Shown here one piece after another: positions 8,214 through 14,691 of a DNA stretch of 21,439 nt. The notes under the pieces are model-generated. The model had not been told where the DNA came from. It worked only from the letters and a program-made list of their open reading frames with translations, and did no database searches. The DNA comes from Candidatus Poribacteria bacterium (GTDB taxonomy: Bacteria > Poribacteria > WGA-4E > GCA-2687025): assembly GCA_002687025.1 (NCBI GenBank), contig NYZG01000276.1, positions 1 through 21,439 on the forward strand, written 5' to 3'. Made by a program: the position numbers and the translations under genes. Each line of letters opens with the position of its first letter. Position 1 is the stretch's first letter.

Positions 8214-8304
8214 CCATCCCGCAACCGGGCCTCGCTCAGCGTGTTCCGACCAGCCGCCCTGTGTGGCATCCTGGCCCGTGGACACATGGGAGGCAGAGGA
8301 CAGC

Positions 8305-9837
8305 ATGCGTATCGGCGTCGCCGGGCTTTGGCACGAGACGAACACGTTCGCACTCGAAACGAACGACTCACTCGACACGGCGACGGTGACGCGCGGCGCG
8401 GATGTGCTCACCACTGCGCACCCGAAGAGCTTTGTAGGCGGCTTCATCGACGGGATGGAGGGCGCGAATGCGGAGCTCGTCCCGACTGCGGTCATACGCT
8501 TCGGCAATGGCGGCACGGTGCGACGTCTCGCCTTTGAGCAGGCGCGCGACATGATCGTCGACGGCCTCCGGGCCGCGGCGCCGCTGGACGCCATCTACAT
8601 AGACCTGCACGGGGCCATGGTCGGCGAGGACCCCTACAACGACGCGGAAGGTGAACTCATCCGCGCCATTCGCGATGTGTACGCGGACACCCCGATGGTG
8701 GGCACGTACGACTTTCACGCGATCATGAGCGACTACGAAACGCAACAGATCGTCCCGTTCCCCAACAACACGAATCCGCACATCGACGGCTACGAGCGGG
8801 GCGAGGAGGCCGCCGGCTGCCTGCGCGCGTGGCTGGCCGGAGAGATCGCGCCGGTCACCGAACGCGTGTTCGTCCCGATCATCGGCCCGAACATCGGGCA
8901 GAGCACGTGGGGACACATTCGCGAGGAAGAAGAGCGACTGCTCCTGTACCAACTGAACCTGCGGCGGGCAGAGATAGAAGAGGCGCCCGGCGTCGTGAAC
9001 GTGACGATCCTCGGAGGCTATGGCTATGGCGATTCGCCCGACGCGGGTATGTGCGTGCTGGCGACGACGGACGGCGACCGCCTCCTCGCGAGGCGACTGG
9101 CCAATGAGCTGGCGCAGGAGCTCTGGGACCGACGCGAGGAGTTGCGCACGGTAAGGCGCATATATCCCATCGACGCGGGCGTGCGGATGGCGCTGGAACG
9201 CGAGGATCAGCCGATCCTGCTCGTCGATCTCGGGGACGACCCGGGCAGCGCCACGCCGGCCGACGGCCCCGACATCCTGCACAGCCTCATCCGGCACGAC
9301 GCGCACGACTGCGCGCTGACCATCCGCGATGCGAACGCCGTGCAGGCGGGCATCGCGGCCGGCGTCGGGGCGACGGTGACGATGTCCGTGGGCGCGTCGA
9401 TCGACCAGCGCTTCTACCGTCCCGTGCACATCACGGCCACCGTGAAAGCCATCGACGACGGCGTCTACACCATCTGCGGCCCGACCCACGGCGGATGGGG
9501 CCGCGAGGTGAATCGCGACGCGTGGCAACGCGTGAACGTCGGCGCGCGGGTCGTCATGCGGATGGGCAACAACATCGACGTCGTGTTCTCGCAGCACTCG
9601 ACCGGGAAGGATCGAGACTTCTTCCGCAGCGCGGGCGTGCAACTCGAAGACAAGAAGATCATCGTCGTGAAATCGAACCAGGCGCACCGGGCGTCGTTCG
9701 ATCCGATCGTCGCGGGGACCATCGAACTGGATACGCCGGGCGTTAGCACGGTCGACTATGCGCGCTTGCCGTACCGCCACCTGACGCGGCCTATCTGGCC
9801 GGTTGACGAGGAGTTCGAGTGGTCGGCAGGGGGTTAG
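8305..9837 (+). CDS. M81 family metallopeptidase-like protein (MlrC-like)
   Basis: At 510 residues this matches the length and order of MlrC (microcystinase C-like) proteins: an N-terminal DUF1485 domain and a smaller MlrC C-terminal domain (from about residue 310). The diagnostic start RIGVAGLWHETNTF is present. Candidate zinc ligands are His10, Asp100 and His102 (IDLHGAM) and Asp136 and His138 (TYDFHA). NPHIDGYERGEEA also matches the family. The domain boundary lies near ILLVDLGDDPGSATPADGPD. In Sphingomonas, MlrC cleaves linearised microcystin, but most family members sit in sugar or amide catabolism loci. Toxin degradation should not be assumed. The ATG at 8305 was chosen for its AGAGGA ribosome site and because the family motif begins there. 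Its TAG overlaps the stop codon of the convergent kinase-like gene by four bases. Confidence 0.88.
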   Translation: MRIGVAGLWHETNTFALETNDSLDTATVTRGADVLTTAHPKSFVGGFIDGMEGANAELVPTAVIRFGNGGTVRRLAFEQARDMIVDGLRAAAPLDAIYIDLHGAMVGEDPYNDAEGELIRAIRDVYADTPMVGTYDFHAIMSDYETQQIVPFPNNTNPHIDGYERGEEAAGCLRAWLAGEIAPVTERVFVPIIGPNIGQSTWGHIREEEERLLLYQLNLRRAEIEEAPGVVNVTILGGYGYGDSPDAGMCVLATTDGDRLLARRLANELAQELWDRREELRTVRRIYPIDAGVRMALEREDQPILLVDLGDDPGSATPADGPDILHSLIRHDAHDCALTIRDANAVQAGIAAGVGATVTMSVGASIDQRFYRPVHITATVKAIDDGVYTICGPTHGGWGREVNRDAWQRVNVGARVVMRMGNNIDVVFSQHSTGKDRDFFRSAGVQLEDKKIIVVKSNQAHRASFDPIVAGTIELDTPGVSTVDYARLPYRHLTRPIWPVDEEFEWSAGG

Positions 9838-10799
9838 ACGCGTGGGCCGAACGTGGCTGCGGGGAACAGCCATTCGGTCATGTCTGCGACGGACGCCTGG
9901 CCCCGGCGTCGAGGGATGTATTCATCCCACAGCCCCTCGGCCGAGTAGCTGCAGAGCGTCGCTGCGAGGCATCGGCGGGCGAGGTCGTCGGGGCGAGGGC
10001 GGCCGTCGTGGAGGGCGTCGAGGCACGCGCGCATCGCCTCGGCGTCGCGCGAGAACGTCCAGGGCCATATCCATGCCACGTCGAACTCCGGGGCGCTGAC
10101 CATCGCGTCGGCGAAGTCGATCAGGCCCGACAGCCGCCACCGGTCGCCGTCCTGCCGCAGGTAGATGTGGTTGTTCGTCAGTTCGCAGTGGACTATGCAC
10201 GTGGTCTCGGCCAGTAGGGCGGCGCCTTCGTCGCGGATGAACGCCGTGAACTCGTCGGCCTCGGCGGCGGAAAGGCCCTCCGTTGCCTCGATGTGCTCGC
10301 AGTTCTTCGCCATGTTCATCGGGGCGGTTTCTCTGCGAGAACCCGGCAGAGCCCTGGTGTCGGCGAGAACCCCCGGGTCGGTGGCGTGCAGCGCCGCGAC
10401 CGCTGCGCCTAACTCACGAGCTACCCCGAGCTGATCGCGTCGAGGGATGCGGTCCCAGGCGTGTTCCGCGGTCTCGCCCGCCATCTGCGTCAAGATGAGA
10501 TACGGCCGCGCCTCGGACGGCTTCCCGGCGGCCACGATGCGTGGCGCCGAGACTGCCCCGCCCGCCACCATTTCGAGCAGCGTCCTCTCCATGCGGTACA
10601 GAGTCATCGAGCGCGGGCCGTACAGTTTGACGAAATGGCCCGAGTCGATCTCGTAGATGGCGTTCCAGCTATACCCGCGATCCCAGGTGGTGAGCACGCG
10701 GACGCCGTCGCATAGCACGCCCGCGTCGAGACATGCGGCATGGCATAGCTCAATCCACGGCGCGTCGTCGGACATGCTGTAGGACGTGCTGTCGGACAC
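9834..10799 (-). CDS. APH-family phosphotransferase with altered Brenner motif
   Basis: This 321-residue protein has the protein-kinase-like fold of aminoglycoside phosphotransferase/choline kinase relatives. Lys58 (GHFVKLY) is the nucleotide-binding lysine. The hinge is RPYLILTQMAGE. The catalytic loop reads IVHCELTNNHIYL, and Asp228 in GLIDFAD is the metal-binding DFG-like aspartate. In the usual HxDxxxxN loop the base is Asp and the metal ligand Asn. Here Glu206 (codon 10182-10184) and His211 occupy those places. The enzyme may use Glu, or phosphoryl transfer may be lost. The start is GTG 10799 with AAGGAG directly upstream; an internal ATG at 10775 is less likely. It lies 133 bases downstream of the PhyH gene on the same strand. 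Small-molecule kinase is the best guess; antibiotic resistance is not implied. Confidence 0.78.
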   Translation of the reverse strand: MSDSTSYSMSDDAPWIELCHAACLDAGVLCDGVRVLTTWDRGYSWNAIYEIDSGHFVKLYGPRSMTLYRMERTLLEMVAGGAVSAPRIVAAGKPSEARPYLILTQMAGETAEHAWDRIPRRDQLGVARELGAAVAALHATDPGVLADTRALPGSRRETAPMNMAKNCEHIEATEGLSAAEADEFTAFIRDEGAALLAETTCIVHCELTNNHIYLRQDGDRWRLSGLIDFADAMVSAPEFDVAWIWPWTFSRDAEAMRACLDALHDGRPRPDDLARRCLAATLCSYSAEGLWDEYIPRRRGQASVADMTEWLFPAATFGPRV

Positions 10800-10932
10800 G
10801 GGCGCTCCTTACAGAACCGATTGCGCGGGTCGGCCGAGGCTGCACCCGTCGCCATGCCTGCCAGAGCTGCCGTCCTCTATCCTCTCGCGTGGATGCACCG
10901 CGGGCCGCCAATGCGCGCCTACGACGGCCGCC

Positions 10933-11778
10933 CTACTGGTACCCTCCAACGCCCAGGAGTTCCCGTACCTCGGGGTCGTCGGTCTCTGCGAGCAGCCGAT
11001 CACGCAGGCCGTCTTCAGGCTTTACGCCGAAGGCGGATCGCCGCATCCACGTCGGCCCGTAGCAGAGAATCAGCAGACGGCGCTTTCGGCCTTGCGGCGT
11101 GGTGGGGTACGCCCGATGCCAGATGTTGCTGTGCATGACGACGCAGCTTCCCGCGGCAAGGCGCAATGTGAGTTGCTCGGGCTTCTCCGACAGATCGCCG
11201 GACGCGATGTCGTCGTGCGTCCCCAGATGGGAGCCGGGCAGGATCGCCAACGGCCCCGAGGCGTCGTCGGTGTCGTCGAGGTAGATCAGGCAGTCGATCG
11301 TGTGCGGGTAGACGTAGAACGCCGGGGATGGTTCGGGCACGTGGCGTCGGTGGATGTGCCAGTGCGTCTGCTGATTGGGTTCGCCCGGGTAGCTGACGCG
11401 CGCGCCCAACTGCCGGATGTTCACATAGGGGCCCAGCACCGCCCGCGCCACCGACAGTGTGGGCGGGAACTTTATTAGCTCCAGGAACGTGGGATGCTTG
11501 TCCATGAGATGTCGGGGGAACCAGCCGCCGAAGTGGACCCCGCGCGCGATGTGCTCAGAGCGCGCCTCGTCCGCTTCGACGGCGTCCATCGCCTCGCGAA
11601 GGCGCTCCAGCTCCTCCTGCGGGAACAGGCGCTCCCGCAAGAGGTACCCCTGCGTGGCGAGTTGCTCGATTTCTTCGCGCGTGGCGTACACCTCGACATC
11701 GCGTGTGGAGTGCTCGCCCGAGCCGCCGACGATGTCGAAGTGCAGCGCATGCCGACCGGTGATTGCCGCGTGTTGCAT
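10933..11778 (-). CDS. PhyH-family protein with HxH metal motif (2)
   Basis: The 281-residue protein has the PhyH course: an N-terminal helix region (REEIEQLATQGYLLRERLFP), ARVSYPGEPNQQTHWHIHRR, a core strand (IDCLIYLDDTDDASGPLAIL), PGSHLGTHDD, and the distal His221 (MHSNIWHRAYP) followed by basic Arg231/Arg233. The place of the HxD pair is taken by WHIH (His141, His143), so the carboxylate ligand is missing. Either the site is a three-His type, or another acidic residue serves, or the protein has a changed activity. The ATG at 11778 has AAGGGAGG upstream. It begins 41 bases after the stop of the isomerase gene, so the two are probably cotranscribed and may work on one substrate. There is no signal peptide. 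The family is clear; enzymatic activity is uncertain. Confidence 0.82.
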   Translation of the reverse strand: MQHAAITGRHALHFDIVGGSGEHSTRDVEVYATREEIEQLATQGYLLRERLFPQEELERLREAMDAVEADEARSEHIARGVHFGGWFPRHLMDKHPTFLELIKFPPTLSVARAVLGPYVNIRQLGARVSYPGEPNQQTHWHIHRRHVPEPSPAFYVYPHTIDCLIYLDDTDDASGPLAILPGSHLGTHDDIASGDLSEKPEQLTLRLAAGSCVVMHSNIWHRAYPTTPQGRKRRLLILCYGPTWMRRSAFGVKPEDGLRDRLLAETDDPEVRELLGVGGYQ

Positions 11779-11819
11779 CCGCGCGTCGACCTCCCTTGCG
11801 AACCGCGCCGTCGCGTCTC

Positions 11820-12584
11820 CTATACCTTCCCTTGGGCCGCCAGGAACTCGAAGCTCAGCCTCGCGGATTCGATGGGCGGACGCGTCCAGCGGTCCTGCTC
11901 GACGATGTACCACTCGACGCCCGGCTGGGCCTCGGCGGACGTGAAGATGTCGTCCCAGTCGAGGATGCCGTGTCCGACCTCTGCGAAGGGGCACTCCTCG
12001 TCGGCGGGGGAGGGCGCGCGATCCTTGATGTGGAGGAACGGCGTACGGCCGGCATACTTGCGGATATACTCGCCGGGGTCTTCGCCGCCGGTCTTCACCC
12101 AGTACACGTCCAGCTCGGCGCCGATGTCGCTCGCCGGGATGTTGGACAGGAGGTAGTCGAGGCAGGCCTCGTCGCCCACCTTCTGCTCGAGTTCGTGGGC
12201 GTGGTTGTGGTACAGCACGCGGATGCCATTGGCGGCCGCGTTCGCGCAGCCCTTCGCGAGGCCGGCGACGCTCGTACGCCATTCGCTCTCGCTCAGGTTC
12301 CCGCCGAAGCCCATCATTACCGTGTTGATGCCCAGGGCGCCGCAGTTGTCCACGACCTTCTGGATGTCGTTCTGTAGGTCCGCCGCCGAAGCGCCGCCGC
12401 CGATGACCTGCATCCCCGTGTCGGAAAGCACCGCGAGGAAGTCGTCGGTCGTCATGCCGGACGGCGTCCCGCCCTCGACGCCCGCGTAGCCGATGTCCGC
12501 TACGGCCTTCAGCGTAGCTACGGGGTCTTCCGCCATCTGCTCGCGGACGGTGTAAATCTGTAGTCCTACCGGAATCTTCGCCAT
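11820..12584 (-). CDS. Sugar phosphate isomerase/epimerase-like TIM barrel (2)
   Basis: This compact 254-residue member of the xylose-isomerase-like superfamily begins IPVGLQIYTVREQMAEDP, the classic first strand. Ligand-bearing strands are visible: LYHNHAHELE (His126, His128, Glu131), ELDVYWV (Asp159), FLHIKDR (His185, Lys187) and YIVEQD (Glu229). GHGILDWDDIF is the usual loop before the last strand. The site looks complete. Such proteins act on sugars, inositols or 3-keto sugars, and closely related sequences often accompany oxidoreductases in glycoside catabolism. The ATG at 12584 has AGGGAG seven bases before it; the open stretch further upstream overlaps the divergent esterase promoter region and is not coding-like. 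It is the first gene of a minus-strand unit with the PhyH gene 41 bases downstream. It differs clearly from the isomerase at 7194-8213 in length and strand motifs. Confidence 0.87.
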   Translation of the reverse strand: MAKIPVGLQIYTVREQMAEDPVATLKAVADIGYAGVEGGTPSGMTTDDFLAVLSDTGMQVIGGGASAADLQNDIQKVVDNCGALGINTVMMGFGGNLSESEWRTSVAGLAKGCANAAANGIRVLYHNHAHELEQKVGDEACLDYLLSNIPASDIGAELDVYWVKTGGEDPGEYIRKYAGRTPFLHIKDRAPSPADEECPFAEVGHGILDWDDIFTSAEAQPGVEWYIVEQDRWTRPPIESARLSFEFLAAQGKV

Positions 12585-12644
12585 CTCGACGCTCCCTGCG
12601 TGTGGGGTCTGAGCCGCCGTGCTGTTCCTGGGCCGATCTCGTCT

Positions 12645-12673
12645 CTTATGCACCAGCGCGCCCGCCGCGTAAA
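12645..12673 (-). promoter_or_regulatory. Sigma70-like promoter for the isomerase-PhyH unit
   Basis: On the minus strand, TTTACG (12673-12668) and CATAAG (12650-12645) are separated by exactly 17 bases, about 60 bases upstream of the start codon at 12584. This is one of the better promoter matches in the GC-rich gaps, but it was found by eye. Confidence 0.4.
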
Positions 12674-12753
12674 GCGCCTCGCCCACGCGCGCGGATGGAC
12701 ACGCCGCATGCGATGCGCTAACGTGTGCCGCACACACACGGTCAGGAGCCGGC

Positions 12754-13737
12754 ATGCACGACGCCATAGGCGCCCGTCGACGGACGCGAGCGCTCGCCGT
12801 ATTCTCATCCCTCGCCATCGCCACATGGGTCGGCGCCGCCACGGAGGATCACATGCCGCAGGTCACCGAAGAGACGCACGTCTACCGCACGGTGGACGGC
12901 CACGACGTCCACGCCGACGTCTACCGCGCTCCCGGCGACGACATCCGGCCGGCGCTTGTGTATATCCACGGAGGCGCACTCATCGTGGGCGGGCGGCAGT
13001 GGATGCGTGGGTCGCACCGCGACATGTATCTGGATGCCGGCTACGCCGTCGTGTCGATCGACTATCGCCTGGCGCCGGAGACGAAGCTGCCCGACATCAT
13101 CGACGACCTGAAGCATGCGTTCGCGTGGATCGCCGAGAACGCAGAAGACACGTTGCGCGTCGATCCCGCGCGCATGGCCGTCGTGGGCCACTCCGCGGGT
13201 GGGTATCTCACGCTCATGAGTGGGCTTGTCGCCGAGCCCGCTCCGTTGGCGCTGATCTCGTTCTACGGGTACGGCGACCTGGTTGGACCGTGGTATTCCG
13301 AACCGGACGACTTCTACCGCCAGCAGGAGCTCGTGGCCGAGGCCGACGCGCGAGCCGCTGTCGGCACGGACGCTATCTCCAACGGGACGGGACATGACGA
13401 TCGCGGGAAGTTCTACCTCTGGTGCCGTCAGCAGGGGGTGTGGCCATTGGAGGTCGGCGGCGCGGACCTGGCGTCGTTGCACGCGTACTGCCCGGAGCGC
13501 CACGTGACGGCGGCATACCCGACCACCCTCCTGCTGCACGGAGACGAGGACACGGACGTTCCGTACGAGCAGTCCGTGCGCATGGCGGCAGCCCTGGCGG
13601 CAGCGGGCGTGGATCATGGATTTGTCACGATCGACGGCGGCGGGCACGGCTTCGAGTGGGACGAGGACGACGCGCAGGTGCAGGCCGCCCTTGCCACGGT
13701 CATGCAGTTCCTTGAGGCCAAGCTCGGAGCGAGGTGA
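12754..13737 (+). CDS. Alpha/beta hydrolase, esterase/lipase type
   Basis: This 327-residue alpha/beta hydrolase of the hormone-sensitive-lipase-like kind has the oxyanion motif YIHGGALIVGG (residues 70-80), the nucleophile elbow VVGHSAGGY (Ser147), the acid Asp266 (HGDEDTDVP) and the base His298 (GGGHGF). All catalytic parts are present. It should hydrolyse short-chain esters, for example acetyl groups on glycans. The N-terminus from ATG 12754 (AGGAG upstream) has an Arg-rich stretch, a hydrophobic core (ALAVFSSLAIATWVGAA) and an Ala cleavage zone, which looks like a signal peptide. A second ATG at 12853, preceded by GGAGG at 12842, would give a cytoplasmic form that begins as many relatives do. 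I report the longer form. The next gene starts within the stop codon (TGATG), so translation is probably coupled. Confidence 0.85.
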   Translation: MHDAIGARRRTRALAVFSSLAIATWVGAATEDHMPQVTEETHVYRTVDGHDVHADVYRAPGDDIRPALVYIHGGALIVGGRQWMRGSHRDMYLDAGYAVVSIDYRLAPETKLPDIIDDLKHAFAWIAENAEDTLRVDPARMAVVGHSAGGYLTLMSGLVAEPAPLALISFYGYGDLVGPWYSEPDDFYRQQELVAEADARAAVGTDAISNGTGHDDRGKFYLWCRQQGVWPLEVGGADLASLHAYCPERHVTAAYPTTLLLHGDEDTDVPYEQSVRMAAALAAAGVDHGFVTIDGGGHGFEWDEDDAQVQAALATVMQFLEAKLGAR

Positions 13738-14075
13738 TGCCAGGCGCCGAAGACCGTCGGCCCGGCGTGTTCCAGGATCTTGCGCGTCGCCGCGCGAACG
13801 TTGCGCGCGCCCGATGGAAGACCGGTGGCGCCCTTGTCTTGGGTGGGGTGGGCCTCGTCGGGGTCGCGCTGCTGCTGCCGCTGGTACGTGTCAGAGGCGT
13901 GCTCGTGCCGATGCTGATGCCGTTGGCCTGGGCAAGCATCGGGGTCTGCGCGGTCATCGGCGCGCTCAAGGCTGTCTCCCGGCTTATCACGGGCAAGTAC
14001 CGCACCGGGCGAACTGACTTCGGACTACCGACTGCCGAGAAGCAGAAGGACGACGACCGTGACACCCTCACATGA
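13737..14075 (+). CDS. Small inner-membrane protein
   Basis: This 112-residue protein has a basic N-terminal segment (FQDLARRRANVARARWK), then two hydrophobic stretches, about residues 31-50 (GALVLGGVGLVGVALLLPLV) and 57-80 (VPMLMPLAWASIGVCAVIGA). A charged C-terminal tail (EKQKDDDRD) follows. The arrangement predicts a two-span membrane protein with both ends in the cytoplasm. The ATG overlaps the TGA of the esterase gene (TGATG). Its own end overlaps the following acetyltransferase by 17 bases, so it sits in the middle of a coupled operon. I recognise no family, and the function is unknown. Confidence 0.6.
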   Translation: MPGAEDRRPGVFQDLARRRANVARARWKTGGALVLGGVGLVGVALLLPLVRVRGVLVPMLMPLAWASIGVCAVIGALKAVSRLITGKYRTGRTDFGLPTAEKQKDDDRDTLT

Positions 14076-14655
14076 CACGCCTGCCGCTGAGCGGATACGC
14101 GAGCACAGCATGGCGCTATCCGACGGCGAGGTCCGGCTGCGCCCGATGACCGAGGGCGATTGGGACATCCTCCTGCCGTGGAACCGGGATGTCGGCGTGC
14201 TGCACTTTTCCGATGGCCCCGGTGTGCCGCCTCGGTCGCTGGAGGAGACGCAGGGCATATATCGCGGGGTCTCGCAGGACGCGTACTGCTTCATCATCGA
14301 GTGGGCGGGTCGGCCGGTCGGTGAGTGCTGGCTGCAGCGGCTCAACCTCGACTGGCTACGCCGCCTCCACCCGAGTGACGACTGCCGACGGATCGACATC
14401 ACCATCGGCGAGAAGGACTGCTGGGGGAAGGGCGTTGGGAGCAGGGCCGTGCGGCTGCTGGTCGAGTTCGCGTTCGAATCGGAGCGCGCGGATGTCGTGT
14501 TCGCATGCGATGTCGCCGATTACAATCCCCGCAGCCGCCGGATGTTCGAAAGCCTCGGGTTCGAGCTCTCCAAGGAGCGCGGCGCGGACCCAATCCGCGC
14601 CTACCTGACGCTCCGCCGACCCGCGCGCGCAACCGCCGGCTATGGTCATACGTAG
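14059..14655 (+). CDS. GNAT-family N-acetyltransferase (RimJ/RimL type)
   Basis: The 198-residue protein carries the GNAT fold: an N-terminal strand VRLRPMTEGDWDILLPWNRD, the central ITIGEKDCWGKGVGSRAVRL (the acetyl-CoA pyrophosphate loop, of Q/RxxGxG/A type), then VVFACDVADYNPRSRRMFES with LGF, typical of the last conserved part. This pattern is closest to RimJ/RimL and aminoglycoside-6'-acetyltransferase-like members. These acetylate protein N-termini, amino sugars or drugs; the acceptor cannot be told. The start is taken as GTG 14059 (AGAAGGA upstream, 17-base overlap with the preceding gene). ATG 14110 is possible and would remove 17 poorly conserved residues. The heparinase-like gene follows after 36 bases. 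Confidence 0.82.
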   Translation: MTPSHDTPAAERIREHSMALSDGEVRLRPMTEGDWDILLPWNRDVGVLHFSDGPGVPPRSLEETQGIYRGVSQDAYCFIIEWAGRPVGECWLQRLNLDWLRRLHPSDDCRRIDITIGEKDCWGKGVGSRAVRLLVEFAFESERADVVFACDVADYNPRSRRMFESLGFELSKERGADPIRAYLTLRRPARATAGYGHT

Positions 14656-14691
14656 ACTCGTCGACCTGAGACCGGCCAGGGACATCTGCCC

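Noticed and set aside
8268..8280. Block ATCCTGGCCCGTG upstream of the MlrC-like gene, nearly identical to 19301-19313 upstream of the FkbM gene
   Set aside because: A 12-of-13 match between two places in a GC-rich window is expected by chance at about this level, and positions relative to the starts differ.
8305..9837. Microcystin degradation gene
   Set aside because: The family name comes from one pathway. No mlrA, mlrB or mlrD genes accompany it, and most M81 proteins sit in other catabolic contexts.
8368..9873. Minus-strand open frame of 501 codons opposite the MlrC-like gene
   Set aside because: The plus strand has clear M81 motifs; the mirror frame has shadow composition and no ribosome site.
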